A stretch of DNA of 64,000 nucleotides from an uncultured Thalassotalea sp. (lineage in GTDB: Bacteria; Pseudomonadota; Gammaproteobacteria; Enterobacterales; Alteromonadaceae). Each line of letters begins with the position of its first letter. The first letter of the stretch is position 1. Both the position numbers and the translations under genes were made by a program. Under the pieces are notes generated by a model. It was not told the DNA's origin, made no database searches, and saw only the letters and a list, made by a program, of their open reading frames with translations. Below, in pieces: positions 5,488 to 16,779 of the stretch. The stretch spans positions 1 to 64,000 of the forward strand of contig CANMZP010000022.1 in the NCBI GenBank assembly GCA_947502355.1, written 5' to 3'.

Positions 5488-6990
5488 TTATTGATTTTCG
5501 GATTGCGTATCTTTTTCTGCCGGATCTGGGCGACTATGACGTCGAATTTGTACAATCATGCCCATGTATGGGTGATCAAAATAATGGATTTCACCACTGA
5601 TAACCCGTCGATTTTGCTTAAATGGTACTAAGATTTCTTCGCTACTATCACTGTTGCCATCTACGCCTTTTGCCTTTATCGGCATGGTAAATTCACTGTT
5701 AATAAACAAGTAGTGGTCAAGGTGAACCTTGAAAAAGCCTTCTAAAAACCAATCTTGCAAGTGCATTGCTTCGTCTTTGTCGGCGTTGCTGATTAATTCA
5801 ATTTGCTGGTCAATATTTTGAGTAATTACTTGCTTAGAGTTACCCGCTTTTATGTTGGCGATAAGCGCTTGGCTATCAATATTGCCTTGCTCTAGGGTAT
5901 TCACTAGCTCATTAACATGCTGGTTTAATAACGCCTGACGTTGCTGTTGTAATTCGTTGATGTCGAATGATTGTTGCTGTGCATCGCCTTGTTGCAACAG
6001 CAAATTGGTTTTTGGGTACTTTAAGTTGGAACCCGCAATCAATTTAACGGGCAGAGCTGAACGGGCATCAAGCACGGGTTGACGCCAAGCCATGTGCAGC
6101 AGTGGGCGGAACTCGCGAGAGCGACGCAATGACTGATAAATATGAGTCAGCTCTAAAGAGTCTTTGCTTAGCATATATGGCTGACTTGAGTACACATCTT
6201 CACGACCGCCAATTTGCTTGGGAATTTGGTAAAACATTTTATCCAAAGGCGTTAGTAAGGTGTCGCTGTCGGTGTAGTGACAATAAAAATTGAAGGTAAA
6301 TGGGGTTAAACCGTGATTGTCATCTTGTGCTGTAAAATCGACGTCAAGGTCAATGGCTTCGAGATCTTGTTGGGTTATCTCTTGATCTTCTGTCCCTGAA
6401 ACGTTTTCAGCTTCGACTTCTTGGCTGATACCTTGTCGTTCGTTAAGAAGGTACTCGTACTCAGGAGCCGTTTGTTGAGGTTGGCCGACTTCATTTGCGG
6501 CTTCAGTTTCATTGTTTTGATCGATTATGGTTGATGGTTCGCCATTGATATTATCCATACCATTAGTCAGGTCTTCCCCGAAATTTTCTGGCATGGTTAA
6601 GATTAGTTCCTGCCAAGATTGTTCATTTTCTAAGGCAATGGGCATGGATTGGCTATTTGCACCACAGGGGGCCAATAAATAGGTAAGGTCATTTACCTGA
6701 CGTAAATATTGGTGGATTAAATCAATATTATGTTTCGACTGACGCGCTTTAACATTCAAATTTTTGAAGTTTTCGTTGTAACTGGCATCGTCTTGTAACT
6801 GTTGTATTAGAATGACTTCAACTTCAAACCAACGTGCCTCAGCGGCTTGGGCTTGAACCTGTGAAGAGGCCAAAAAACTGGCGATTGAGCACGCAGCAGC
6901 GAAACCTGTGGTTATGAACGGCTTAGTCCATAAACGGCGGCTGTTGCTTGTTTGAACAGCGTCATGTGGTAAAAGCTTTGTCGCGGACAT
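5488..6990 (-). CDS. csiV: CsiV family peptidoglycan-binding protein
   Basis: A 500-residue exported protein. A long n-region precedes a hydrophobic stretch (about residues 28-45, ending VQAQA), after which RWFEVEVILIQQ opens the CsiV domain. The C-terminal block (HLDHYLFINSEF, HYFDHPYMGMIVQIRR) is also characteristic. CsiV was described in Vibrio as a periplasmic peptidoglycan-binding factor needed for cell shape when non-canonical D-amino acids are released. The central part is long, Gln/Asn/Glu-rich and probably disordered, longer than in small family members. Its ATG abuts the mfd stop, so the two genes are co-transcribed. Confidence 0.82.
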   Translation of the reverse strand: MSATKLLPHDAVQTSNSRRLWTKPFITTGFAAACSIASFLASSQVQAQAAEARWFEVEVILIQQLQDDASYNENFKNLNVKARQSKHNIDLIHQYLRQVNDLTYLLAPCGANSQSMPIALENEQSWQELILTMPENFGEDLTNGMDNINGEPSTIIDQNNETEAANEVGQPQQTAPEYEYLLNERQGISQEVEAENVSGTEDQEITQQDLEAIDLDVDFTAQDDNHGLTPFTFNFYCHYTDSDTLLTPLDKMFYQIPKQIGGREDVYSSQPYMLSKDSLELTHIYQSLRRSREFRPLLHMAWRQPVLDARSALPVKLIAGSNLKYPKTNLLLQQGDAQQQSFDINELQQQRQALLNQHVNELVNTLEQGNIDSQALIANIKAGNSKQVITQNIDQQIELISNADKDEAMHLQDWFLEGFFKVHLDHYLFINSEFTMPIKAKGVDGNSDSSEEILVPFKQNRRVISGEIHYFDHPYMGMIVQIRRHSRPDPAEKDTQSENQ

Positions 6991-9900
6991 TTACTGCAAA
7001 TCCTCAATCATTTTAGTTATTAATGTAAATCGCTCGGCGGTTGTTTCGGTAGCAATTTCAAATTTAAGTTTGTTACTGCCATCCAATTTATACACCTTAG
7101 GTTGAAACTGTATGAGATTTAACAGCAATGGTAAATTAATTTTTGCATCATTGCTAAATTCCATTGAGCCTCTATGTGGCCCCGCATCAATTCGTGAAAT
7201 GCCTAATTGCTCAGCTTTAAGGCGCAGCTTGGCAATGTGGAACATATTTTTGGTGGCATCAGGTAGCATACCAAATCGGTTGATAAGCTCCACCTGAATT
7301 TCGTCCAAATCCTGTTTGGTTTTACTGCTGGCAATGCGTTTATAAAAAGATAAGCGCATGCTTACATCAAAGATGTAGTCGTCTGGTAGTAGGGCTGGTA
7401 CGCGCAATTCCACTTCTGTTTGCTTAGCGTTTAAATCATCAAGCGACGGTTGTTTGCCTTCTTTTAAGGCGGCAACGGCCTGGTCGAGCATTTCCATATA
7501 CAGCGTAAAACCGACACTGGCCATTTGACCCGATTGATCTTCACCTAAGAGCTCACCCGCACCACGAATTTCTAAATCGTGGGTGGCTAAGGCAAAACCA
7601 GCCCCTAAGTCTTCTAATTGGGAAATGGCATCTAATCGTTTTATTGCATCTTTGGTCATGCGTTTTGGGTGAGGCGTTAATAAATACGCATAGGCTTGAT
7701 GATGCGAACGGCCAACACGGCCACGTAATTGGTGAAGCTGCGCCAAACCTAAGTGATCGGCTCGGTCCATAATGATGGTGTTCGCACTAGGGACATCAAT
7801 ACCGGTTTCAATAATGGTGGTACATAACAGCACGTTGAAACGTTGGTGATAAAAATCACTCATGATACGTTCTAAATCACGCTCTGGCATTTGCCCATGG
7901 GCAATGACTATTTTGGCCTCTGGTACCAGTTTTTGTAACTCTTCGGCGGTTTTGTCGATGGTTTGCACGTTATTATGTAAGAAGTACACCTGCCCACCAC
8001 GTAAAATTTCACGCAAAATCGACTCGCGAATTAAGCCATTTTCGCGCTCTCTTACGAATGTTTTAACGGCAAGACGTTTGGCTGGAGGGGTGGCAATAAT
8101 TGACAAGTCGCGCATGCCGCCCATGGCCATATTCAGCGTTCTTGGAATAGGTGTTGCGGTTAGCGTTAAAATATCAACATTGGCGCGCAGGCGTTTGATC
8201 TTTTCTTTTTGCTTCACCCCAAAGCGGTGTTCTTCATCAACAATCAAAAGCCCTAAGTCATGGTATTTGATGTTGTCGTTTAATAATCGATGCGTACCAA
8301 TTAAAATATCGATTTGGCCTTTGCCTACTTGGGCAATGACTTCTTTTTGCTGCTTAGCGGTTTTAAAGCGAGACAATACTTCAATGTTGATTGGCCAATT
8401 GGCAAAACGGTCGCGGAAATTTTCATAATGCTGTTGGGCAAGCAAGGTGGTTGGCACCAGTATCACCACTTGTTTATTGTCGTTGGCGGCAATAAAGGCG
8501 GCGCGCATAGCCACCTCGGTTTTACCAAAACCAACGTCACCACACACCAAGCGGTCCATGGCTTTATGATCGAGCATATCGGCAATCACTTGCGTGATGG
8601 CATTTTTTTGATCATCGGTTTCTTCAAAGCCAAAGCTTTGTGAAAATTGCAGGTACTCTTCTTTATTACGCTTGTATGCGTAACCATGTGAGTGCTCGCG
8701 CTTGGCATAAATATCGAGTAATTCAGCGGCAACGTCTTTAACTTTCTCTGCGGCTTTTTGTTTGGCTTTACTCCATGTGTCATTACCGAGCTTATGTATT
8801 GGCGCAGAATCTGTGTTGTTGCCAGAATAACGGGAAATCAGATGCAAAGAAGTAACTGGCACATACAACTTGGCATCATTGGCGTAGGTTAATACCAAAA
8901 ATTCCGTGGTGATCCCACCATTTTCCAAGCTCTGCAAGCCTTGGTAGCGACCAATACCGTGCTCAAAGTGCACAACCGGCTGACCAATGGATAATTCAGT
9001 TAGGTTTTTAAAGATGGCTTCTGTGTTGGTTTCATCTGCCTTGCTGCGACGACGTGCTTGTTTTACTCGGTCGGTAAATAAGTCGTCTTCACAAATAACC
9101 GCTAGGTTGTGTTTACCCGCTAAGATAAAACCTTGAGTCAGACTGTTTACGGTGATCGCAATTTGCGCTTTATCTTTTACAAAATCAAATAAGTTATCAA
9201 ATACATCTGGGCGGATTTTCTCTTGTGCCAGAAGCTCTAACAAGGTTTCGCGGCGGCCCTGACTTTCAGCAATAAACAGCACGCGTTGTTTGCTTTCTTT
9301 GGCCGCTTGTAAAAACGTACATAACTGGGTGAGCGGTCGTTTTAACTGATGATTAACCGCAACTGTGTCGAGTTTTTCTGTGGCAAAATGCAGCTCGGAT
9401 GTTTTTGGTGCGTCTGTGGTTTTCTCGGGAAGAACATTGATGCGATTAAATTGCTTTAACTGCACAAACAGCTGTTCACGCGATAAAAACAGTTTCTCTG
9501 GCGCTAAAAGGGGACGCATTGGATCGTAGCGTCTATCTTCATATCGGTAATTAATGTCTAGCCAGAATTGCTCAAGGGGTTTATCGATGTCGTCAACAAT
9601 CATCGCTAACGCATTTTCAGGTAAGTAATCAAATAACGTCGCCGTGTGCTCAAAAAAGAGTGGCAGATAATATTCGATGCCCGAGGGCATAATGCCATTG
9701 GTTACCTGATGATAGACAGAGTCTTTCTCATTGCTAACTTTGAGCTGTTCACGGTATTGCTGGCGAAACAGGTTAATGGCGTCTTTATTGGTTGGAAATT
9801 CGTGCGCCGGTAATAATTCAATTTTGCTGATTTTTTCAATGGTTAACTGTGTATCAACATCGAAGGTGCGAATACTTTCGATTTCATCATCAAAAAAGTC

Positions 9901-10476
9901 GATGCGATACGGTAAATCAGAGCCCATCGGGAATAAATCGAGTAATGAGCCTCGGGCACAAAATTCACCATGTTCCATGACCTGTGCGACGGCTCGATAG
10001 CCACTGGCTTCAAGCTCTTGGCGAAGTTGATGCAGCTCTTTGCGGTCGGTATTTTTAATTAATAAACTATTGGCGTCGAGGTATTGCTTTGGCGGTAAAA
10101 AATGGATCAGGGTATGAGCCGGCACAATGACAATGCCTTGTTCCATTCGAGATAGCTGATAAAGGGTGGTTAACCGTTGGGAAATTATGTCCTGATGTGG
10201 CGAAAAGCTATCAAAGGGTAAGGTTTCCCAGTCAGGGAATAAATGAATGGCTAGTTGCTGTTCATTAATGCTGCTTAGCTCATCATATAAATGCAGTGCC
10301 GAGGCGGTATCTTTACTAATTAACAAGGTTAAGGCGTCATTTTTTAATGCACCCTGATAAATAGCAATACTTGAACTGCTACCGGCAAGGTTTAACCATT
10401 GCTTCTTATCGGTTTGCTTTGCTGTTTTGCTGCTAGCAGCTAGCGTCGGATCAAAAATATTACGGGTTAAACTCAT
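6991..10476 (-). CDS. mfd: Transcription-repair coupling factor Mfd
   Basis: A 1161-residue protein of the normal Mfd length. Mfd removes RNA polymerase stalled at DNA lesions and recruits UvrA. The N-terminal half holds the UvrB-like part (WETLPFDSFSPHQDIISQRL near residue 85). The middle has the RNA-polymerase-interacting domain (VVHFEHGIGRYQGL). The translocase has Walker A GDVGFGKTE (near residue 650), the DEEH box followed by RFGVKQKEK (near 750), and LTLTATPIPRTL. A TRCF C-terminal domain follows. It is divergent from lolC across 218 bp and precedes csiV directly, an arrangement shared with Vibrio and relatives. Confidence 0.98.
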   Translation of the reverse strand: MSLTRNIFDPTLAASSKTAKQTDKKQWLNLAGSSSSIAIYQGALKNDALTLLISKDTASALHLYDELSSINEQQLAIHLFPDWETLPFDSFSPHQDIISQRLTTLYQLSRMEQGIVIVPAHTLIHFLPPKQYLDANSLLIKNTDRKELHQLRQELEASGYRAVAQVMEHGEFCARGSLLDLFPMGSDLPYRIDFFDDEIESIRTFDVDTQLTIEKISKIELLPAHEFPTNKDAINLFRQQYREQLKVSNEKDSVYHQVTNGIMPSGIEYYLPLFFEHTATLFDYLPENALAMIVDDIDKPLEQFWLDINYRYEDRRYDPMRPLLAPEKLFLSREQLFVQLKQFNRINVLPEKTTDAPKTSELHFATEKLDTVAVNHQLKRPLTQLCTFLQAAKESKQRVLFIAESQGRRETLLELLAQEKIRPDVFDNLFDFVKDKAQIAITVNSLTQGFILAGKHNLAVICEDDLFTDRVKQARRRSKADETNTEAIFKNLTELSIGQPVVHFEHGIGRYQGLQSLENGGITTEFLVLTYANDAKLYVPVTSLHLISRYSGNNTDSAPIHKLGNDTWSKAKQKAAEKVKDVAAELLDIYAKREHSHGYAYKRNKEEYLQFSQSFGFEETDDQKNAITQVIADMLDHKAMDRLVCGDVGFGKTEVAMRAAFIAANDNKQVVILVPTTLLAQQHYENFRDRFANWPINIEVLSRFKTAKQQKEVIAQVGKGQIDILIGTHRLLNDNIKYHDLGLLIVDEEHRFGVKQKEKIKRLRANVDILTLTATPIPRTLNMAMGGMRDLSIIATPPAKRLAVKTFVRERENGLIRESILREILRGGQVYFLHNNVQTIDKTAEELQKLVPEAKIVIAHGQMPERDLERIMSDFYHQRFNVLLCTTIIETGIDVPSANTIIMDRADHLGLAQLHQLRGRVGRSHHQAYAYLLTPHPKRMTKDAIKRLDAISQLEDLGAGFALATHDLEIRGAGELLGEDQSGQMASVGFTLYMEMLDQAVAALKEGKQPSLDDLNAKQTEVELRVPALLPDDYIFDVSMRLSFYKRIASSKTKQDLDEIQVELINRFGMLPDATKNMFHIAKLRLKAEQLGISRIDAGPHRGSMEFSNDAKINLPLLLNLIQFQPKVYKLDGSNKLKFEIATETTAERFTLITKMIEDLQ

Positions 10477-10694
10477 GCGACCTGAATGTTCCTCGGAATT
10501 AGTAAGCCCATTATTTTACGGTATTTATCGCTAAAAAAGGCAAGTTTTTTATTTTTTATGAGCATTTTGTTAGAAAAAATGATGTTAATGATAAATTTGA
10601 TCATTTAAGCGGTCGAAACCTTTTTATTGCCTTGTACTTAGTCGGGCAACCTTTTATCATAAATTTACTTTATCCATGCAAATTATAATTCTAA

Positions 10695-11933
10695 ATGTTC
10701 CAACCGGTCAGTCTTTTTATTGGGATGCGCTATAGCCGCAGTCAAAATCGCTCGGGTTTTGTTTCCTTTATTACTTTTTTCTCCATTGCGGGTATTTTAT
10801 TAGGCGTGGCATCACTGATAACGGTTGTCTCGGTTATGAATGGCTTTGAGGGCCAGCTTAAACAGCGCATTTTGGGGTTGGTTCCGCATGTGGTTATTGA
10901 GTCTGAGCAAGGCAATCTAGCTAATTGGCAAGACATGTTGCGTGAGCTTAAAGAGCAAAAACAGGTTGTTAATGCGACCCCTTATTTGGAAAGTGAAGCC
11001 CTTATCCAGTCTAAAACTCAACTCAGTGGGGTCTTGATACAAGGCATCTACCCTGAATTTGAATCGACGCAGTCATCCGTTGTGCAAAATATGAAAGTAG
11101 GGCAAATAGAAGACTTACAAGCCGGTAAATATCAAATCATTATGGGCGTTCGCCTAGCGCAAAACCTCGGACTTCGCATTGGTGATAAGGTCCGATTGGT
11201 ATTGCCGACTAAAACCATCTTTACACCAATGGGGCGTGTACCTGTACAGCGAACCTTTACCTTGGTTGGTGCATTTCAATTAGGCTCGCAAGTTGATGAC
11301 AAAATGGTCCTTATTCATGGAGAAGATGCCGCTAAGCTGTTACGTCGAAAGGGCGATGGCATTAATAAAATCCGTCTGTATTTAGATGATGCGTTTAATG
11401 CTCAACAGGTCCAGCTGCAATTACAAGCTAAGCCGCAATATCAGCAATTAAGTTTCAATACCTGGAGCGCTTCGCAAGGCAAGCTGTTTCAAGCGGTGCA
11501 AATTGAGAAAAACATGATGTGGTTAATGCTCAGTTTAATCATTGCTGTTGCCGCCTTTAATATTGTTTCTTCACTGGTCATGGTGGTGATGGACAAACAA
11601 GGGGAAATTGGCATTTTAAAAACCCTTGGCATGCAACCTGGGCAAATATTGAAAATTTTTATGACCCAAGGCATGGTAAATGGCCTATGGGGCACGGTGA
11701 TAGGTGGTGCCATTGGGGTATTGCTTACCCTAAATATTAATGGTGTGTTGTCGTTGTTTGGCAGCAACCTGTCCGGCTCGGGGTTTGTGATGCAAACCTT
11801 ACCAGTCGATTTAAAGTTTGAACAAGTTATTTTTATTATACTATCGGCAATTTTTATGAGTTTTATCGCAACCTTGTATCCGGCATATCGCGCTTCTAAA
11901 ACCCAGCCAGCAGAGGTACTTCGTCATGAGTAA
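10695..11933 (+). CDS. lolC: Lipoprotein-releasing system permease LolC
   Basis: A 412-residue inner-membrane protein: one N-terminal membrane helix (about 23-48), a large periplasmic domain, and three C-terminal helices (about 270-400), the MacB/FtsX-type fold. The opening [20 protein letters not shown] and [18 protein letters not shown] are LolC/E signatures. With LolD and LolE it forms the ABC transporter that releases outer-membrane lipoproteins to the carrier LolA. LolC is the LolA-binding subunit in E. coli; its first place in lolCDE supports this assignment over LolE. Its stop overlaps the lolD start by 8 bp. Confidence 0.93.
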   Translation: MFQPVSLFIGMRYSRSQNRSGFVSFITFFSIAGILLGVASLITVVSVMNGFEGQLKQRILGLVPHVVIESEQGNLANWQDMLRELKEQKQVVNATPYLESEALIQSKTQLSGVLIQGIYPEFESTQSSVVQNMKVGQIEDLQAGKYQIIMGVRLAQNLGLRIGDKVRLVLPTKTIFTPMGRVPVQRTFTLVGAFQLGSQVDDKMVLIHGEDAAKLLRRKGDGINKIRLYLDDAFNAQQVQLQLQAKPQYQQLSFNTWSASQGKLFQAVQIEKNMMWLMLSLIIAVAAFNIVSSLVMVVMDKQGEIGILKTLGMQPGQILKIFMTQGMVNGLWGTVIGGAIGVLLTLNINGVLSLFGSNLSGSGFVMQTLPVDLKFEQVIFIILSAIFMSFIATLYPAYRASKTQPAEVLRHE

Positions 11934-12603
11934 TGTATTAGTTTGCCAGCAGTTGGTTAAAGAATACCAACAAGGTCCCATTCAAACTCAGGTATTAACT
12001 GGGCTAGATTTACAAGTACCACAAGGAGAGCTATTAGCGATAGTAGGCAGCTCGGGTTGTGGTAAAAGTACCTTTTTGCATTTGGCTGGCGCATTAGATA
12101 CGCCAAGCAGCGGTGAGGTTTTGATTGATGGCGTAAATATTTATCAATTGTCAGACAGTCGCCGTGCTGCTTTTCGAAATAAGCATTTAGGCTTTATTTA
12201 TCAGTTTCATCATTTAATGATGGAGTTTAGTGCTGAAGAAAATGTCGCTATGCCATTACTTATTCGTGGTGATAAACCCAAAGCCGCATTAAAGCAGGCG
12301 CAACAGGCATTAGATGAGGTCGGTCTGTCACATCGTCTCAAACATCGCCCAAGTGAGTTATCTGGTGGTGAGCGCCAAAGGGTGGCCATTGCTCGCGCTT
12401 TGGTGACTAAGCCATCTTTGATTTTAGCTGATGAGCCAACGGGGAATTTAGACTTTGATACTGCTGAGCAAATCTTTCAGTTAATTAAAGAGCTTAATCG
12501 TTCATCGGGCACCAGTTTTGTGATTGTTACCCACGATTTAACCTTAGCCGAGCGCATGGACCGTCAATTAAAACTGGATCATGGAAAGCTGATTGATGTT
12601 TAG
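11926..12603 (+). CDS. lolD: Lipoprotein-releasing system ATPase LolD
   Basis: A 225-residue ABC ATPase with Walker [10 protein letters not shown], the Q-loop region [19 protein letters not shown] (a LolD-type motif), signature [15 protein letters not shown], Walker [13 protein letters not shown] and the switch His in VTHD. It powers extraction of lipoproteins by LolCE from the inner membrane. The gene overlaps lolC and lolE at both ends, which implies translational coupling of the three subunits. Confidence 0.96.
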   Translation: MSNVLVCQQLVKEYQQGPIQTQVLTGLDLQVPQGELLAIVGSSGCGKSTFLHLAGALDTPSSGEVLIDGVNIYQLSDSRRAAFRNKHLGFIYQFHHLMMEFSAEENVAMPLLIRGDKPKAALKQAQQALDEVGLSHRLKHRPSELSGGERQRVAIARALVTKPSLILADEPTGNLDFDTAEQIFQLIKELNRSSGTSFVIVTHDLTLAERMDRQLKLDHGKLIDV

Positions 12604-13840
12604 ACCGATAAGTGTATTTTTAGGCTTACGTTATGTGCGCTCTCGCCATGGAAAGGGCTTTTCAACGTTTATCTCAGCCTCTTCAACCGTAGGTATTTCC
12701 CTAGGTGTCTTGGTGTTAATTTTGGTGCTTAGTGCCATGAATGGCTTTGAGAGAGAATTGGCTAAACGCCTTTTGTCTATTGTGCCGCATGGTGAGTTTA
12801 TTGCCGTTGATGAACCCGTGATGCAATGGCCTGAAAAAGTTGAACGCTTACAAAGTGAAAACAATGTTTTGGCGGCAGCGCCAGTGGTTACTTTAAATGG
12901 CTTTTTGCAAAAATCCGATCACATTAAAGGTCTAGAAGTACGGGCTGTCGATAAGCTACTTGAAAGCAAAGTATCCTCTATTGAGGAGTTTATTAAACAA
13001 GGGAATTGGCAAGATTTATCCGGTTATACCCTGGTCATTGGCAGTGGGGTTGCCAAAAAGCTCGACGCCAAAGTTGGTGATGTCGTGCAGTTGCTATACC
13101 CACGGAACAACACGCCAACAAATGGGCAATTTGCCGCGCCGCTTAAAAAAAATATGACGGTGGTGGGTATATTTGACTTTGGCGGCGCTATTGATGAAAC
13201 GTTAGCTTATATACCACTTTCAACGGGACAAGAATTACTCGACTTAAACGATGCCGTACATGGTTTACGTTTACGTGTTGACGATGTGTTTCAAGCCCCA
13301 AAAATCGTGCAACGCATTGGCCGTGAGTTAAACGACTATGTGTACATGAAAGACTGGACCCGAACTCAGGGGCATGTTTTTAATGATATTCAATTAGTTA
13401 GAACGGTGATGTTTGTGGTGATGCTATTGGTAATCGCCGTCGCCAGTTTTAATATTGTATCCAGCTTATTTATGGCGGTAAATGATAAGAAAAGTGATAT
13501 TGCCATTTTAAAAACCATGGGCGCGAAATCGAGTGTCATCATGCTAACGTTTGTTTATCAAGGTTTGGTTAATGGTATTATCGGCTGTATTAGTGGGGCG
13601 TTAATTGGGGTGTATTTATCCCTTAATTTAACCAGTATTATTCGTAATATTGAATCCTTCTTTGGCGTTCACTTTTTATCGGGCGATGTTTACTTTATTG
13701 ACTTCTTACCGACAGAGCTGCATATGCAAGATGTGTATATAACGGTGACAGCGGCGCTTATATTAAGCTTGCTCGCGACGATTTACCCTGCTTGGCGTGC
13801 TACTCGAATCGAGCCTGCACAGGTGCTCGGACAGGGATAG
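12596..13840 (+). CDS. lolE: Lipoprotein-releasing system permease LolE
   Basis: About 414 residues with the same layout as LolC: helix near 20-45, periplasmic domain, and three C-terminal helices ([19 protein letters not shown] onward). [20 protein letters not shown] and [18 protein letters not shown] are the paralogous signatures. LolE is the subunit that binds lipoproteins and weakens their membrane attachment. A TTG occurs one codon earlier (12593), but ATG 12596 is the more likely start. It overlaps the end of lolD by 8 bp. A bidirectional terminator follows. Confidence 0.93.
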   Translation: MFRPISVFLGLRYVRSRHGKGFSTFISASSTVGISLGVLVLILVLSAMNGFERELAKRLLSIVPHGEFIAVDEPVMQWPEKVERLQSENNVLAAAPVVTLNGFLQKSDHIKGLEVRAVDKLLESKVSSIEEFIKQGNWQDLSGYTLVIGSGVAKKLDAKVGDVVQLLYPRNNTPTNGQFAAPLKKNMTVVGIFDFGGAIDETLAYIPLSTGQELLDLNDAVHGLRLRVDDVFQAPKIVQRIGRELNDYVYMKDWTRTQGHVFNDIQLVRTVMFVVMLLVIAVASFNIVSSLFMAVNDKKSDIAILKTMGAKSSVIMLTFVYQGLVNGIIGCISGALIGVYLSLNLTSIIRNIESFFGVHFLSGDVYFIDFLPTELHMQDVYITVTAALILSLLATIYPAWRATRIEPAQVLGQG

Positions 13841-13883
13841 TCGACAAAGAAAAGCCGTTGAATAAGTTGGGACATAGGACAAT

Positions 13884-13917
13884 AAAAAATCGGGACCGAA
13901 TGATCCCGATTTTTTTT
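13884..13917 (+). terminator. Bidirectional terminator between lolE and the TonB receptor
   Basis: AAAAAATCGGGA / TCCCGATTTTTTT inverted repeat around a short loop, with A-run on one side and T-run on the other. It separates the convergent lolCDE and receptor genes and should work on both strands. Confidence 0.88.
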
Positions 13918-13989
13918 ATTCGCTCAAATGAAGATGAGCGTTGTGGTTTATATCATGGGTAATATAAACCGGGTATGACATCTATAATG

Positions 13990-16578
13990 CTAAAATTTAT
14001 AGTTTGCCTGTAAATAGGCAAATCGACCCTGACCACTATGAACGTTCACAACAAAGCCCATAAAGTCATGATAAGCAAATGGTGGCTCTTCATCAAACAA
14101 GTTTGTAGCACCCAATGTCAGTACCGTGTTTTCAATACCGTAATAATTAATCGCTGCATCAACTGTGGTCATAGAGTCAACCTTTTTATCAATATCCAAA
14201 GACGCTTCTTGCTCAAACTCATCAATAAAGTTTACAGCGACATTGGCACTGAAATCATCTTTGGTCCAATCCCCACTGATTGTCCAGCGATATTCCGGTT
14301 GTTCAAACCCACCTTCTTCCGTACCTTTATAATCTTCAAACTTTAATACGTAGTTTAGGACATAACCAAAGTTAAATTGACCATATTCACTGTCAAGAGC
14401 GTATCGAATATCAACATCTAAACCATTTGTCTCAAGGTCACCAATATTTTGGAAACTGTCATTGACGATGATAACTTCCCCTGGATCTCCTTGAATCGAT
14501 GTTGGACGTCTAAGCACGACGTCTGGGTTCAGTCCCAAGCTGTCCATAACAAATTGGGTGTCGGAATCGATGATGTCTTCTATGTCATAATCATAATAAT
14601 CGATAGAGAAATTCAGATTCTCGGTGACATTATAAATAACCCCAAAGTTGTAGTTTGTTGATTCTTCAGGATCCAAATCCGGGTTACCTTCGAAAATGGC
14701 GGTATATTCTTGCGGATCACATGCCCTGTCCTGATCGCCAATGGCATTACAGCGTAATGTATCGACCAAGTTTGGTGATTCATCGGTACGTCCTAACCCT
14801 AATTGATGCAAAGAAGGTGCTCTAAAAGCCGTACCATAAGAACCTCGGAAGCTCAAATCGTCCATTGGTTGCCATAAAAAGGATACTTTGGGATCAGTAG
14901 TCGTGCCAAAGTCACTGTAATCTTCATGGCGCACCGCCAGTTGTACTTCAAGGGATTCTAATACTGGAATGGCAAGCTCGGCAAAGACCGCCGTGTTGTC
15001 ACGATCGCCATTGGCTTGTGTTGCCTCTGTACCGAATACGTCGCCACGGAGAAATTGGTCGTCTGGATTATCCGATATTTTTTCCTCTCGATACTCAGCA
15101 CCGATCGCCAACATTAAACTGCCGCTTGGCATCTCCATAATTGGGCCAGAAACATTCAAATCAATCGATTTATTGGTGGATTTACCGACTCGGGTTGTGG
15201 TTGTTTCTATGTAATCAAGCGCTTCTTGCGAATTGCTTGATGGTTCGAACGGGTTCCAAAGGCCTGAGTCGATAGCTTCCTGAATACGTCTTGAATTTGG
15301 AAAACCATCAACCCCTCGCTCTGTCGATTCACTTTTTATGTAACTGTATGCCAGTTCCCAACTCCAATCCGAAATTTCACCTTTAACACCGACAATTGCC
15401 CGGTAATAATCGGAATCAACACGCTTTTCACGATTACCAATGTCTACCGTACGACGACGCATGGTCAAGTCCTGTTGATAAAACTCATGATCTGGCATGT
15501 CGGCAAAAGGATGGTTAACGTTGTCACCATCCATAAAGAGTTCATTAAAACTTGGGCTACCGGCACCTCGTACTATTGATTTAGAGTTTTGGCCATTGAG
15601 TTCAGCAAAGGCTTCAATAGAGTCATTTACCTCATATTTCCCCATATAGTTCCAGCTAAATCGTTCCGCATCAGGGATCATGGTCATATGAGGGGCATAA
15701 TCGTATCGACAAAGGTTGTTGTCAAAATCACGATCTTCTTCTGGGCACGTATCATTTCCGTATAAGTCGATTAATCGATTGGCGGGATCAGAACGTAATG
15801 CAATGGTGCCAGGTATACCCGAAGATGAACGAAAATCTGTGGCGAGACTATCTCCGGTGCGTAGGGCCTGATTTGAGGTCTCAGAGTAATCTCGATCAGC
15901 ATAAAGAACTTCCTCTCTATCAAAATACTCGAGTATGAAAGTATGGCTGGACTTATCGGTGTTATTACCAAAAATCAGGCTAACACTTTGCTCGTCACCA
16001 CCATCCTCAGTGGTGCCCACCTTCGCCGTCAGTTCAACGCCATCGACATCATCACGTAAAATAACGTTAATGACACCGGCAACGGCATCAGAACCATATA
16101 TGGCTGAAGCGCCATCTTTTAAAATATCAACGCGTTTAATTGCCGATAATGGAATGTTATTAATATCAACAAACGCCGTATCAATGCCCTTAGCAAAGGG
16201 ACTGACGGAAACTCGTCGACCATTTACTAGGATCAATGTAGAGTCTGCGCCTAAGCCACGTAACGAAACAGAAGACCCGCCATTTGCCGTATCATCACTG
16301 CTGTTTGCTTGGGTGGAGAATGTGCCTTGGCCTGAAATAGGCAATTTGGCAAATAAGCTGATTAAATCCGTAACACCGGATTTTTTAATATCATCTTCTG
16401 ACAGGCTAGTTATAGGGGATGGACCTTCCATATTGGTTCGCTTTATATGGGAGCCCGTAATTTCGATTCTTTCAATTTCCTCGTCTTCGGCTGCGAAACT
16501 TGGTGTGCTGAATGTAGCGAGTAAAGCACTGCTAATTAGGACACCAAGGGTATCTTTCTTACGATTAAATTTAATCAT
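13990..16578 (-). CDS. TonB-dependent outer-membrane receptor
   Basis: An 862-residue protein. The signal peptide (about residues 1-29, ending PSFA) is followed by a plug domain: IERIEITGSHIKRTNMEGPS (TonB-box-like start), SVSLRGLGADSTLILVNGRR and DILKDGASAIYGSDAVAGVI. A large beta-barrel follows, with receptor motifs such as FRGSYGTAFRAPSLHQLG and a terminal aromatic (ANYKF). Such receptors import iron complexes, cobalamin or carbohydrates using TonB energy; the substrate cannot be read from sequence. No TonB/ExbBD or catabolic genes are adjacent. The only near neighbour on the strand is a double cupin 201 bp upstream. The N-terminal style resembles Alteromonadales receptors for organic nutrients. 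Confidence 0.93.
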   Translation of the reverse strand: MIKFNRKKDTLGVLISSALLATFSTPSFAAEDEEIERIEITGSHIKRTNMEGPSPITSLSEDDIKKSGVTDLISLFAKLPISGQGTFSTQANSSDDTANGGSSVSLRGLGADSTLILVNGRRVSVSPFAKGIDTAFVDINNIPLSAIKRVDILKDGASAIYGSDAVAGVINVILRDDVDGVELTAKVGTTEDGGDEQSVSLIFGNNTDKSSHTFILEYFDREEVLYADRDYSETSNQALRTGDSLATDFRSSSGIPGTIALRSDPANRLIDLYGNDTCPEEDRDFDNNLCRYDYAPHMTMIPDAERFSWNYMGKYEVNDSIEAFAELNGQNSKSIVRGAGSPSFNELFMDGDNVNHPFADMPDHEFYQQDLTMRRRTVDIGNREKRVDSDYYRAIVGVKGEISDWSWELAYSYIKSESTERGVDGFPNSRRIQEAIDSGLWNPFEPSSNSQEALDYIETTTTRVGKSTNKSIDLNVSGPIMEMPSGSLMLAIGAEYREEKISDNPDDQFLRGDVFGTEATQANGDRDNTAVFAELAIPVLESLEVQLAVRHEDYSDFGTTTDPKVSFLWQPMDDLSFRGSYGTAFRAPSLHQLGLGRTDESPNLVDTLRCNAIGDQDRACDPQEYTAIFEGNPDLDPEESTNYNFGVIYNVTENLNFSIDYYDYDIEDIIDSDTQFVMDSLGLNPDVVLRRPTSIQGDPGEVIIVNDSFQNIGDLETNGLDVDIRYALDSEYGQFNFGYVLNYVLKFEDYKGTEEGGFEQPEYRWTISGDWTKDDFSANVAVNFIDEFEQEASLDIDKKVDSMTTVDAAINYYGIENTVLTLGATNLFDEEPPFAYHDFMGFVVNVHSGQGRFAYLQANYKF

Positions 16579-16779
16579 TTTCTTCCCTTTCTCTTATTTT
16601 AATAGGTTTAACTTTTTTGTTAAAGTTTTGTTAAATCTACTAAAATATAGGAGAGTTCTGACGAAAGTCAAAGTGTTGGCGCCTAGGGTAATTGTATCTA
16701 AATGTTTAAGGTTAGATTTTAAAAAGCTAGATTGTTTGCCGCAAAAAGAGTTAATGAGGAATTCTTTGTTAGTTAAAAT

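Noticed and set aside
7862-8643. Plus-strand frames of 188 and 109 codons within mfd
   Set aside because: Antisense to conserved mfd helicase motifs, Cys/Trp/Arg-rich sequence, no ribosome site.
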